Translations under genes and position numbers: made by a program | The notes under the pieces: generated by a model | Seen by the model: the letters and a program-made list of their open reading frames with translations, nothing else | Databases searched by the model: none | Told to the model about the DNA's origin: nothing | Part shown: positions 1 through 8,476 of the stretch, one piece after another | Numbering within the stretch: position 1 is the first letter of the stretch | How the letters are laid out: each line of letters starts with the position of its first letter | Source: Prochlorococcus sp. AG-347-L17 | GTDB taxonomy: Bacteria > Cyanobacteriota > Cyanobacteriia > PCC-6307 > Cyanobiaceae | Assembly: GCA_003278925.1 (NCBI GenBank) | Contig: QCCN01000011.1 | Coordinates: 1 to 51,984, forward strand | Length of the DNA stretch: 51,984 bases | Direction of reading: 5' to 3'

Positions 1-2
1 TT

Positions 3-515
3 GTTGATAAACAGGTTGATAAAATTTTTGAAACTGGAAGACAATTTGTTGATGGAGTATCTGGTGCAAGACCAGGAAAAAGAAGGAATTCAGATTTTCA
101 AGGAATAACAAGTAAGAGTGTGAAAAAAGTAGGAAGATGGGTATCTGAAAAAGTAGATTTATTTTTTGATGAAGATAATGATGATTGGAATGATGAGAAT
201 TTTTACGATGATAACAGTGATATTAAGACATTTTCTAGAGAATCAAATTCTTATGAATCTGCTAAACAGCACTCAAAAAAACCTTTAGAAGCAATATCTT
301 TAAGGCAACCAAAAAATATACATTCAACTGAGCAAAAAAAATTACCTTATGTTAGAGAGAGTAAGGACGAAGATTGGCCAGATGAAATGGATTTCAAAGT
401 TGAAAGATGGCAAAGAGCTTCAGAAAAAGAGAATAATACTTCGAGAGTTCAATCAAACCAACAAGTTCAATCAAAATCAAGAAATCTTCCTAGATCAAGA
501 AGAAGAAGAGTATAG
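3..515 (+). CDS. Hypothetical protein, 5'-truncated by window edge
   Basis: The frame is open from base 3 to the stop at 513-515, so the true start lies outside the window; a GTG at 120 is only an internal possibility. The visible part is about 170 residues and highly charged. A basic glycine/arginine stretch is followed by an acidic Asp/Asn-rich segment (around FFDEDNDDWNDE) and a basic tail ending in RRRRV. No enzyme motif, signal peptide or membrane segment is visible. Its last 21 bases overlap the 3' end of the opposite-strand chorismate lyase gene. I do not recognise the family. The composition suggests a soluble, partly disordered protein, which is inference only. Confidence 0.6.
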   Translation, partial: VDKQVDKIFETGRQFVDGVSGARPGKRRNSDFQGITSKSVKKVGRWVSEKVDLFFDEDNDDWNDENFYDDNSDIKTFSRESNSYESAKQHSKKPLEAISLRQPKNIHSTEQKKLPYVRESKDEDWPDEMDFKVERWQRASEKENNTSRVQSNQQVQSKSRNLPRSRRRRV

Positions 516-1037
516 TTTCGTAAATTCTTTAATTCCTGAATATCCTAATAAACTTTCTAAATGTGGATTGAATACTTCTCTAATAATTGTTAGGGGCTTT
601 TTGTCTCGAAAAAATCTATAATTTCTTGACCAGAATGGACCTTTAAAACAAAATTTATCCTCTAACCAATTTGAATTAACAAGTGAAATTTGGTCAACTT
701 CTCTAAACAACTCTGATCTATCTTGTGTCAAATTCTTCCAAATTGGTTCTTCTTTGGCTTTTAAATTTTCATTAACTTGTTTTTCATTCCACCAACTTTC
801 AGCCCATGCTAGGTTTTTATTATTGTTTTTAATCCATACTTGTCTTCTAATTAAAGGGCCATTTAATTGATTTAATTCTTTAGGACCTTCTTCAATGAAT
901 AGAGGATCAACTCGCATTGAAATTAACTTAATTTTTGTCTCTTGGTTAGTTAAAAGCTGTAAATGTCTAGTTGGACTTCCATCCCCAAGCAACATTAATT
1001 TCCATGGACCAGATATTTTTGGTAGTGAATTTTTCAC
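495..1037 (-). CDS. Chorismate lyase family protein (DUF98 type)
   Basis: Members of this family release pyruvate from chorismate to give 4-hydroxybenzoate, the ring precursor of plastoquinone in cyanobacteria. The motif LLGDGSPTRHLQLLT near the N-terminus, RRQVWIKN and AWAESWWN in the middle, and RELFREV-like residues after it fit the family. Only a GTG start exists at 1035-1037. The frame stays open for 22 more codons upstream to a TGA at 1104-1106, and that stretch reads like protein (NSPNILWEEK), so the real N-terminus may be earlier with a rare start. It is last in a minus-strand run behind mnmG. The 3' end overlaps the convergent gene by 21 bp. The family call is fairly firm; the start is uncertain. 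Confidence 0.8.
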   Translation of the reverse strand: MKNSLPKISGPWKLMLLGDGSPTRHLQLLTNQETKIKLISMRVDPLFIEEGPKELNQLNGPLIRRQVWIKNNNKNLAWAESWWNEKQVNENLKAKEEPIWKNLTQDRSELFREVDQISLVNSNWLEDKFCFKGPFWSRNYRFFRDKKPLTIIREVFNPHLESLLGYSGIKEFTKLYSSSS

Positions 1038-1118
1038 TAAAAAAGTAGAGGCTTTTTCTTCCCATAAAATATTTGGTGAGTTAAAAAGTTTATTATTCAG
1101 TGCTCAGACGGAATGCTT

Positions 1119-3086
1119 TTAAGATGATAACTTTTTTTCGACAAAAATATTTGCCTTTTCTTTTTTTATTTCTTTTATTTTTAGCCAAACAAGTAATGCA
1201 GTTAAATCAGCTTTGCTTACTCCAGGAATTTTTGAGGCATCACCAAAATTTTTTGGCTTTATCTTATTCAAATTTTCTCTAGCTTCTAAAGATAATGTAT
1301 CTATTTTTTCATAATTTATTTCTTGAGGCAGAGATTTACAGCTTTGACGATTTATTTGTTCAATGTTGTTTTTTTGCCTTTTAAGGTAACCCTCGTATTT
1401 AATATCTATTTCAACACCTTCCTGTATTGAAGAGCCTAGATTTTTTTCAGTCAAATTATATTTAATTAGATCTGAATAATGAAAGTTTGGTCTTTTTAAG
1501 AGTTCTTTCAAACTTGTTGAGCCTTTAATCTTTGATCCCGTTTTTAATTCTATTTTTTTTGATATTTCATCGGTGTTTTTTAAACGAGTGTTATTTAATC
1601 TAAGTTTCTCTTCCTCGAGGAATTTCATTTTTTCTTGATAGGCCGACCATCTTTTCTCATTAATTAGTCCTATTTGATAACCTAATGGTGTTAATCTCCT
1701 ATCCGCATTATCTCCTCTAAGAGTTAACCTATATTCACTCCTACTAGTGAGAACTCTGTATGGTTCTTTTAGATCTTTGGTAATTAAATCATTGATCATT
1801 GTTCCTATATAACTGCTTTCTCTAGTGAAGATTATTGGATCTTTTTTGTTTAGTTTTCTTGTCGCATTGACTCCTGCAACTAATCCTTGTGCTGCTGCTT
1901 CTTCATAACCAGTAGTACCATTAATTTGTCCGGCGCTAAATAAATATTCAATTTCTTTCGTTTCGAGTGATGTTTGGAGCTGTGTTGCAGGTATATAGTC
2001 ATACTCTACAGCATATGCTGGTCGCAACATTTTACATTCACTTAATCCAGGTAAGGTTCTTAAAAGTTCTAACTGAATATTTTCGGGTAAACCTGTAGAA
2101 AATCCTTGTACATATATTTCAGGAGTATTAATTCCTTCTGGTTCTAAGAAAATTTGATGTGATTCTTTATCAGCAAATTTAACGATTTTATCTTCAATTG
2201 ATGGACAATATCTTGGCCCCTTACTATCAATAAAACCGCCGTAAATGGGCGTTAAATGTAAATTGTCTCGAATTAGTTGATGCGTTTTGGTAGTTGTTCT
2301 TGTGATGTGACAACTAACTTGGGGCATATTATTGTTTATGTCTGGGTCAAACGAAAAATATTTATCTGCTGCAGTACTTGGTTGAATATCTAATTCATCA
2401 AAAATGATACTTCTTTTATCAACTCTTGCTGGAGTTCCGGTTTTTAAACGTTCTGTTTTGATACCAATTTCGTGCAAATTTTGAGTAAGACCTTTTGCTG
2501 CTTGTTCGCCCGATCTACCAGCTGACATTGATTTATTTCCTATCCATATTCTTCCTTCTAAGAATGTACCGGCTGTTATGATAACTGATCTTGCCGAATA
2601 ATAACTACCAAAGAAAGTCCTTACACCCTTTATCCTTTTTTTAACAATTTTTTTTGAGTTCAATCCAATTTCTTCAGTTTTTGCAATATCCAGTTCAGTA
2701 ATCATTGCTTCTTTTAAAGATAAATTATCTGTATTTTGTAGTATTTCAATCATCTTTTTTGAGTATTCTCTTTTATCTGTTTGAGCTCTTAATGCCCATA
2801 CCGCTGGACCTCTACTTGCATTTAATATTCTTTTTTGTATAGCTGTCTCATCAGCCAATTGACCAATAATTCCACCTAATGCATCAACTTCATGTACCAA
2901 CTGACTTTTTGCTGGCCCGCCAACTGCAGGATTACAAGGTTGCCAGGCAATCCTATCTAAATTGATTGTAATTAAGGCTGTAGAAAATCCTAATTTTGCT
3001 GTCGTTATAGCTGCTTCACATCCTGCATGTCCTCCTCCAATAACGATGATGTCAAAAGATTCATTTATTGAGTGATGATTTTGCAT
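1119..3086 (-). CDS. mnmG: tRNA uridine-5-carboxymethylaminomethyl modification enzyme MnmG (GidA)
   Basis: MnmG is an FAD protein that works with the GTPase MnmE to modify uridine 34 in the wobble position of several tRNAs. The Rossmann FAD-binding motif [10 protein letters not shown] sits at residues 17-26. It is followed by the family signatures [14 protein letters not shown] and [11 protein letters not shown], and by [11 protein letters not shown] in the central region. The 655-residue length matches full-length MnmG of about 630-660 residues. The gene lies 12 bp downstream of dnaB on the same strand and upstream of the chorismate lyase gene, suggesting cotranscription. The ATG start at 3086 places the FAD motif at the usual distance. 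Confidence 0.97.
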   Translation of the reverse strand: MQNHHSINESFDIIVIGGGHAGCEAAITTAKLGFSTALITINLDRIAWQPCNPAVGGPAKSQLVHEVDALGGIIGQLADETAIQKRILNASRGPAVWALRAQTDKREYSKKMIEILQNTDNLSLKEAMITELDIAKTEEIGLNSKKIVKKRIKGVRTFFGSYYSARSVIITAGTFLEGRIWIGNKSMSAGRSGEQAAKGLTQNLHEIGIKTERLKTGTPARVDKRSIIFDELDIQPSTAADKYFSFDPDINNNMPQVSCHITRTTTKTHQLIRDNLHLTPIYGGFIDSKGPRYCPSIEDKIVKFADKESHQIFLEPEGINTPEIYVQGFSTGLPENIQLELLRTLPGLSECKMLRPAYAVEYDYIPATQLQTSLETKEIEYLFSAGQINGTTGYEEAAAQGLVAGVNATRKLNKKDPIIFTRESSYIGTMINDLITKDLKEPYRVLTSRSEYRLTLRGDNADRRLTPLGYQIGLINEKRWSAYQEKMKFLEEEKLRLNNTRLKNTDEISKKIELKTGSKIKGSTSLKELLKRPNFHYSDLIKYNLTEKNLGSSIQEGVEIDIKYEGYLKRQKNNIEQINRQSCKSLPQEINYEKIDTLSLEARENLNKIKPKNFGDASKIPGVSKADLTALLVWLKIKEIKKEKANIFVEKKLSS

Positions 3087-3098
3087 TTTAGGATCGAT

Positions 3099-4481
3099 TT
3101 AATTAGCTAAATTCCTAAATCTCGTAAATTGAGGTTCAAATAATAATTTAACAGTTCCTACGGGTCCATTTCTATGTTTAGTGACAATGATTTCTGTAAT
3201 TCCTCTATCTTCACTCTCTGGATTATAGTATTCATCTCTATAAATCATTAATACTAAATCTGCGTCTTGTTCAATAGATCCTGATTCTCTTAGATCGCTT
3301 AACATTGGCCTTTTATTTGTTCTAGATTCTACCCCTCTACTAAGCTGAGATAAAGCTACTACTGGTACTTTTAATTCTCTGGCCATGCTTTTAAGACCTC
3401 TTGTTATTCGTGAAAGTTCTTGCACTCTATTATCAGGGGTTGATCCTTCCATCAACTGGAGGTAATCAATCACGATTAATCCAAGTTCTTTTTTTTGTTC
3501 AGCTATTAATCTTCTGCATAGAGATCTCATCTCTAAAACACTTAAATTCGGTTTGTCATCTATAAATATTGGTAATTGACCTAATGAATTGATGCCTTCT
3601 CCAAGTAAAGGCCATTCATCTTGCTGTAATCTTCCAGTTCTTAGCCTGCCACTCTCTATTCCAACTTCCATTGAGAGTAATCTATATGTCAACTGTTCCT
3701 TACTCATTTCAAGGCTAAATACGCACACAGGTAAATCTTGAGATTGAGCAACATTCTTAGCTAGGTTAAGAACTATCGAAGTTTTCCCCATTGAAGGTCT
3801 TCCGGCAACAATTATTAAATCACTTCTTTGAAAACCCTGAGTCATCGCATCAAGGTCGTAAAAATTTACAGGAATTCCAGCTACTGAAGTACCTAATGAT
3901 CTCGACTCTATTTCATTGAAAGTACTTGTAAGGATTTCAGCTGCTTGAGTCAGACCTTTTGAAGGTTTTTCTTGACTGATTTCAAATATTTTTTGCTCCG
4001 CTTTATCTAGAACTTCATTAGTATCTTGAGTCTGATCAAAACCTAGTTGAACCACCTCATTTCCAGATCTGATAAGTTGCCTTCTCATGAATTTGTCGTT
4101 AATTAAATTAGCAACTTGTTCTATGGAAGCTGTAGAGGAAACATTTTCAACTAGTTCTACTAGTTTGCTGTTCCCTCCAATTTTTTCTAGTGATCCATTA
4201 TCTGCTAACCAAGCACTCATGGATGTTAAATCAGTTGGTTTACCCTGGGTATGCAACATTAATGCTGTTCTGTAAATCTCTTGATGCGCATTTATATAAA
4301 AAGCTTCAGGTTTAATTAAGTCTGCAATTCTTCCGATAGCGTCTGGATCAAGCAGTATGCCACCTAGAACTGCTTCCTCTGCTTGAACGTTTTGAGGAGG
4401 AACTAATCCAGCATTTTCATTATTAAAATCTTTTTTAAAATTTTTATTTTGCCCATTATTTGGAAAAGGTACGGAAACCAT
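3099..4481 (-). CDS. dnaB: Replicative DNA helicase DnaB
   Basis: DnaB is the ring helicase that unwinds DNA ahead of the replisome. The N-terminal domain (about residues 28-130, starting PPQNVQAEEAVLGG) is followed by a RecA-like ATPase domain. The Walker A motif GRPSMGKTS is at residues 227-235, and Walker B is in LIVIDYLQLM. Its 460 residues are a normal size. The Walker A region is uninterrupted, so there is no intein of the kind found in some other cyanobacterial DnaB proteins. The gene lies between rplI (58 bp upstream) and mnmG (12 bp downstream), all on the minus strand. Confidence 0.97.
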   Translation of the reverse strand: MVSVPFPNNGQNKNFKKDFNNENAGLVPPQNVQAEEAVLGGILLDPDAIGRIADLIKPEAFYINAHQEIYRTALMLHTQGKPTDLTSMSAWLADNGSLEKIGGNSKLVELVENVSSTASIEQVANLINDKFMRRQLIRSGNEVVQLGFDQTQDTNEVLDKAEQKIFEISQEKPSKGLTQAAEILTSTFNEIESRSLGTSVAGIPVNFYDLDAMTQGFQRSDLIIVAGRPSMGKTSIVLNLAKNVAQSQDLPVCVFSLEMSKEQLTYRLLSMEVGIESGRLRTGRLQQDEWPLLGEGINSLGQLPIFIDDKPNLSVLEMRSLCRRLIAEQKKELGLIVIDYLQLMEGSTPDNRVQELSRITRGLKSMARELKVPVVALSQLSRGVESRTNKRPMLSDLRESGSIEQDADLVLMIYRDEYYNPESEDRGITEIIVTKHRNGPVGTVKLLFEPQFTRFRNLAN

Positions 4482-4539
4482 ATCTTTAATTGCTTAGATA
4501 TATACTCTGGCTACTTTTCAAAATAATGCAACAAATTGA

Positions 4540-4995
4540 TTAACTTGTTACTTCAATATTTACTTCTGCATTTACTTCTGGATGTAATTTTATTTTTGCA
4601 GTAAAGGAACCTAAATTATGAATATCAGGGACTGTGATGTTTCTTCTATCAATTTCTTTTTTAGTTGCTGCTTCTATTGCTTCAGCAACGTCCCCATTGG
4701 TAACCGTTCCAAAAAGGACACCATCTTCTCCAACCTGTTTTTTGATAGTGAACCTACCTATTGTAGATAATGCAGTTTGGAAATCTAAAGCTTCTTGCTT
4801 TAAATTGTCAGCAGCGATTTTTTCTTTTTCTTTCTTTCTTTCAATTTGTTTAAGGACCGCTGGAGTTACATTCATTGCCTTGCCGTAAGGTAATAGATAA
4901 TTTCTTGCATATCCAGGTGCTACTTCAACTAGATCTCCTTCTTTACCTAGTGATACGATTGATTCAGTTAATGCGACTTGAACTCTTTTAGCCAT
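4540..4995 (-). CDS. rplI: 50S ribosomal protein L9
   Basis: L9 binds 23S rRNA and links two globular domains by a long helix. The conserved start [13 protein letters not shown], the N-terminal motif [23 protein letters not shown] block and the C-terminal [12 protein letters not shown] are present. An in-frame ATG five codons upstream (5010) would add MFNIL, but family members begin at MAKRVQV, so the start is set at 4995, giving 151 residues. The gene sits 20 bp after the desaturase stop and 58 bp before dnaB; the rplI-dnaB pairing is common in bacteria. Confidence 0.96.
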   Translation of the reverse strand: MAKRVQVALTESIVSLGKEGDLVEVAPGYARNYLLPYGKAMNVTPAVLKQIERKKEKEKIAADNLKQEALDFQTALSTIGRFTIKKQVGEDGVLFGTVTNGDVAEAIEAATKKEIDRRNITVPDIHNLGSFTAKIKLHPEVNAEVNIEVTS

Positions 4996-5015
4996 GAGAA
5001 TATTGAACAATATAT

Positions 5016-5954
5016 TTAATAATAAGACCTAGAGGGTAACTTTACTTTTTTTGCAAGACCAAATTTCGCAAGAATCTTAATATGTTCCCATGTTAGATCT
5101 ATCTGACCTCTAAATAATCCTTGTTTTGCCGAATTGGGAAATGCGTGATGATTATTATGCCAACCTTCTCCAAATGTTAATGCAGCAACCCACGCATTGT
5201 TTTTAGATGAATCACCACTTTCAAATGGTGCCTTACCCCAACAATGCGTCGCGGAGTTTACTAGCCAAGTTATGTGATAAACAACCACAAGCCTCAATGG
5301 AATTCCCCAAAGGACTAAAGCCCATCCTCCAACTCCTAATTTTTGACCTATTGCGAACAAAGAAAGTCCAATAGGAATTTGTAAGAATAAAAAGTATTTA
5401 TTTAGAAATCTATAGTATGGATCCTTGATTAAATCTGCACTTAGTTTTGGAACAGCTTTTAGTGCTTCAACGTCTTTAAACATCCAACCCATATGACTCC
5501 ACCAAAACCCCTTTTTACTATTGTGATGATCTACTTCAGTATCTGAAAAAGAGTGGTGATGCCTATGTAAACCTACCCAATCTATTGGCCCATGCTGGCA
5601 GCTTATGGCTCCACAGGTAGCAAAAAATCTTTCTAACCATCTTGGTACAACGAACGATCTGTGTGATAACAATCTGTGATATCCAAGGGTGACTCCTAAA
5701 CAAGCAGTTACCCAGTAAAAAAATAATAATGAAGTGACTGCAGGGAGACTCCAAAATTTTGGTTGTATAGCTACAAGAGAAAGAATATGAATTGTAACCA
5801 TAAAAACTATTGTTCCCCACGTTTTATGTAGTCTTGGAGGATATCTTTTTGAATGACTGGAAGGTTCCAGTAATTTTTCTGAGAGTTCTATAACTTTTTC
5901 AGCTGGAACAGGTTTTTTTAATTTTGCTGTTTCTTGGAAAATTACTGAATTCAT
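5016..5954 (-). CDS. desC: Membrane fatty-acid desaturase, delta-9 (DesC-like)
   Basis: This is a di-iron membrane enzyme that introduces a double bond in acyl chains, keeping membranes fluid. All three histidine boxes of the acyl-CoA/acyl-lipid desaturase family are visible: HRLLSH at 93-98, HRHHH at 130-134 and HNNHH at 266-270. Hydrophobic segments lie around residues 48-64, 72-90 and 190-228. The length of 312 residues fits the delta-9 type. Position specificity cannot be proven from sequence, and picocyanobacteria can carry more than one desaturase, so the symbol is an assignment by family. It heads a minus-strand run leading into rplI and faces the divergent gene at 6030. Confidence 0.85.
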   Translation of the reverse strand: MNSVIFQETAKLKKPVPAEKVIELSEKLLEPSSHSKRYPPRLHKTWGTIVFMVTIHILSLVAIQPKFWSLPAVTSLLFFYWVTACLGVTLGYHRLLSHRSFVVPRWLERFFATCGAISCQHGPIDWVGLHRHHHSFSDTEVDHHNSKKGFWWSHMGWMFKDVEALKAVPKLSADLIKDPYYRFLNKYFLFLQIPIGLSLFAIGQKLGVGGWALVLWGIPLRLVVVYHITWLVNSATHCWGKAPFESGDSSKNNAWVAALTFGEGWHNNHHAFPNSAKQGLFRGQIDLTWEHIKILAKFGLAKKVKLPSRSYY

Positions 5955-6029
5955 GATATTGAAATACTATTTTCAAAATTACCGATATGTAATATTATCA
6001 TACTATACTATTGATAAGTTTAATTATCT

Positions 6030-6728
6030 GTGAGTCTCGGATATCGCGATAAATTATCTAGAGGTCGAAGGGCTATGGCTCATTTGATACACCTCTGGCA
6101 TGAAAGAAATGGATGGTCTCACAGAGTATTGCCATTACTTGCCGAAGTTCTTGATTTAGGTAAAGTTCATAATTCGCAAATTTCTAATCTTAGGAATGGT
6201 AAGTTATCTTCGCCAGGTCCTGAAGTTTTTCTTGCTTTGGCTCAAGTTAATACGATTCTTGATCAAGGTATAGAAAATATCAGGGATCGTTTTGAAAGTG
6301 ATTACCCAGAGTTATGGAAATCTTTGGAAGAGTCTGCATTACCCTTAAAAAATGATGCTGGTAATCCATTATCGGCAGGGGAGTTATTCGAGATATTTTC
6401 AGGATTAAAACCTTTACCTTCATCTTTTGACTGGTACATAGAAGATGAAGAAGCTTCTGCTTTAAGTGATGCTCTTTCAGTTCATTTTTGTCAGAATAAG
6501 GCTTGGAGATCATGTAAAATGCAGGTAATGGAAGCCTATGCTGTCAATAAATCTGCCCGTAGAGAACGTTTTGCTGAGGTAATTGCAGGAATTAGAGATT
6601 ATACGGCAGAAGAATTAGATGGAGAACTTCTTGATTTATATGAGGCTTCCAAAAAACTTGCTTATTTTAATGGCAGGGGACCTAATGCTTTCCTCGCAGA
6701 ATTAAGAAATTTAGCTTCTGAAAAATAA
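6030..6728 (+). CDS. Conserved-looking hypothetical protein with possible helix-turn-helix
   Basis: I do not recognise the family of this 232-residue protein. It starts at GTG (6030); an ATG at 6075 (MAHLIHLWHER) is an alternative start. The N-terminal 75 residues are helical and contain NSQISNLRNGKLSSPGPEVFLALAQVN, which resembles the recognition-helix part of XRE-type helix-turn-helix domains. The rest is acidic, soluble, and rich in Glu, Leu and Ala, with no membrane segment or catalytic motif. It lies 18 bp upstream of the PLP-enzyme and gcvH-gcvP genes on the same strand and divergent from the desaturase. A regulatory role for that group is possible but is inference only. Confidence 0.8.
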   Translation: MSLGYRDKLSRGRRAMAHLIHLWHERNGWSHRVLPLLAEVLDLGKVHNSQISNLRNGKLSSPGPEVFLALAQVNTILDQGIENIRDRFESDYPELWKSLEESALPLKNDAGNPLSAGELFEIFSGLKPLPSSFDWYIEDEEASALSDALSVHFCQNKAWRSCKMQVMEAYAVNKSARRERFAEVIAGIRDYTAEELDGELLDLYEASKKLAYFNGRGPNAFLAELRNLASEK

Positions 6729-6746
6729 CATTAATTTTAATAATAA

Positions 6747-8039
6747 ATGACTCTTGATGATAACTTAAAACTTGCTGAAAACGCTGTTCTTTCTGTCGAA
6801 GAGAGTTTAAGTAAAGTTTTTCAAGAAAGGTCCAATCAGGTTTTCCAGAAATTAGAAAATATTTTGACAATTTTTAAGGAAGAAAAAGTTTCTACTAGTC
6901 ATTTCAATCAATCTTCTGGTAGTGGTCATGATGATATATCTAGAGAAAAAATTGATGCGGTTTTTGCAAGATTGTTTCTTGCTGAAAAGGCTGCTGTGAG
7001 GATGCAATTTGTAAGTGGAACCCATGCAATAAGTTCTGTCTTATTTGGAATTCTTCGACCTGGAGATGTAATGTTATCTCTCACAGGACAACCATATGAC
7101 ACGTTAGAAGAAGTCATAGGAATAAGGGGAGGAGGAAAAGGATCACTTAAAGATTTTGACATTGAATATAAGCAAGTAAATATCTGCGAGAATTTTGATT
7201 CTTTTGAAGAAAAAATTGTTCATTTTTTTAAAGAAAATTCATGCAAATTAGTATTCATACAAAAAAGTTGTGGATATAGTTGGAGAAAGTCTCTTACGAA
7301 TCATCAGATAGAGAAAATTTGTAGTCTTATTCATTCTCTTGATCCTAACTGTATATGTTTTGTTGATAACTGTTATGGGGAGCTTGTTGAAGATAGTGAA
7401 CCAATTTCTAGAGGGGCAAATATAATTGCTGGATCATTGATTAAAAATTTGGGAGGAACAATAGTTCCTACTGGTGGGTACGTTGCAGGAGATGCAGAGT
7501 TGGTTGAGATGGCATGTTCTAGATTAACCTCACCAGGCATTGGTTCTTCTGCAGGAATAAATTTTGGACTAGGAAGATTAATTTTGCAGGGGTTGTTTCT
7601 AGCACCACAAATTGTTCACGAATCACTAAAAGGTGCTGATATGGTTGCAGCAGTCTTTAAAAATTTGGGATTTAAGGTTTTACCAGAGCCAGCAACTTAT
7701 AGATCTGATCTTATTCAGTCAGTAAGATTGAATAATCCTGATTTGGTACAAAAAGTTTGTCAATCTTTTCAAAATTCTTCACCAGTAGATTCTTTTCTGA
7801 ATGTTGTTCCATCATCAATGGATGGATATGATTCAAAATTATTAATGGCAGGAGGTACCTTTATTGAAGGTAGTACAAGTGAATTTTCTGCTGATGCCCC
7901 TCTAAGAGATCCTTACAATATTTTTGTTCAAGGTGGTTCTCACATAGCTCACATCAAAATTGCATTAATTCGATTATTATCTGAACTATTAGAGGATAAA
8001 TTAATTTCAAAGGATTCTCTACTTCCTTTATCTACTTAA
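6747..8039 (+). CDS. Methionine gamma-lyase family PLP protein (aluminum-resistance protein family)
   Basis: This is a fold-type I PLP-dependent protein of the family annotated as 'aluminum resistance' or cystathionine beta-lyase-like. Visible landmarks are FVSGTHAISSVLFG for the cofactor phosphate region, the aspartate in CFVDNCYGELVE, and the Schiff-base lysine K233 in GSLIKNLGGT. The C-terminal SEFSADAPLRDPY and GGSHIAHIKIAL blocks are typical of the family. The length of 430 residues is usual. The substrate is unproven; C-S lyase activity is inferred from related enzymes. The stop is 2 bp before the gcvH start, so it is probably translated with the glycine cleavage genes. Confidence 0.88.
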   Translation: MTLDDNLKLAENAVLSVEESLSKVFQERSNQVFQKLENILTIFKEEKVSTSHFNQSSGSGHDDISREKIDAVFARLFLAEKAAVRMQFVSGTHAISSVLFGILRPGDVMLSLTGQPYDTLEEVIGIRGGGKGSLKDFDIEYKQVNICENFDSFEEKIVHFFKENSCKLVFIQKSCGYSWRKSLTNHQIEKICSLIHSLDPNCICFVDNCYGELVEDSEPISRGANIIAGSLIKNLGGTIVPTGGYVAGDAELVEMACSRLTSPGIGSSAGINFGLGRLILQGLFLAPQIVHESLKGADMVAAVFKNLGFKVLPEPATYRSDLIQSVRLNNPDLVQKVCQSFQNSSPVDSFLNVVPSSMDGYDSKLLMAGGTFIEGSTSEFSADAPLRDPYNIFVQGGSHIAHIKIALIRLLSELLEDKLISKDSLLPLST

Positions 8040-8041
8040 TC

Positions 8042-8431
8042 ATGTCTTACAAGTTTCCAGACAACCTCAACTATGCTGATACTCATGAATATGTCTTGGA
8101 AGAAAATGGATTATTAAAAATTGGAGTTAGTGAATTCGCTATAGATCAATTAGGAGATATTGTTTTTGTTGAATTAGCTGATGAAGGAGCGACTTTAGAG
8201 AAAGGCGAGACTTTTGGAACAATAGAATCAGTTAAGGCTGTTGAGGAAGTCTATCTGCCTTTTTCAGGGGAAATAGTATCTGTAAATGAAAGTGTTATTG
8301 AGAACCCTGAGGTTTTACAGAATGATCCAATTGGAGACGGTTGGTTAGTCATTTTGAAACCAGAATCAAAAGCATCAATTGTTGATTTGATGACTTCTGA
8401 GGAATATCAATCAAAGGTTGTACCAAAATAA
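8042..8431 (+). CDS. gcvH: Glycine cleavage system H protein
   Basis: GcvH carries the methylamine group from glycine on a swinging lipoyl arm between the P, T and L proteins. The lipoylation site is K65 in TIESVKAVEEV, and the family pattern VELADEGATLEKGE precedes it. The 129-residue length is normal. The start is 2 bp after the upstream PLP-enzyme stop, and gcvP follows after a 45 bp gap. The T protein gene (gcvT) is not in this window. I see no aptamer-like glycine riboswitch in the short upstream spaces. Confidence 0.96.
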   Translation: MSYKFPDNLNYADTHEYVLEENGLLKIGVSEFAIDQLGDIVFVELADEGATLEKGETFGTIESVKAVEEVYLPFSGEIVSVNESVIENPEVLQNDPIGDGWLVILKPESKASIVDLMTSEEYQSKVVPK

Positions 8432-8476
8432 GGCAAACTTTTTAAAAAGAGCTATTTTAAAGAAAACTATTTTTAT

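Noticed and set aside
349..621. 90-codon plus-strand frame overlapping the first gene and chorismate lyase
   Set aside because: It overlaps two better-supported genes in other frames and has no recognisable domain.
3099..4481. Intein in dnaB (also considered for dnaX and gyrB)
   Set aside because: All three proteins have normal length and uninterrupted motifs.
8432..8476. Possible glycine riboswitch before gcvP
   Set aside because: The space is only 45 bp and lacks any aptamer-like fold; the spaces before gcvH and before the PLP enzyme are also too short.
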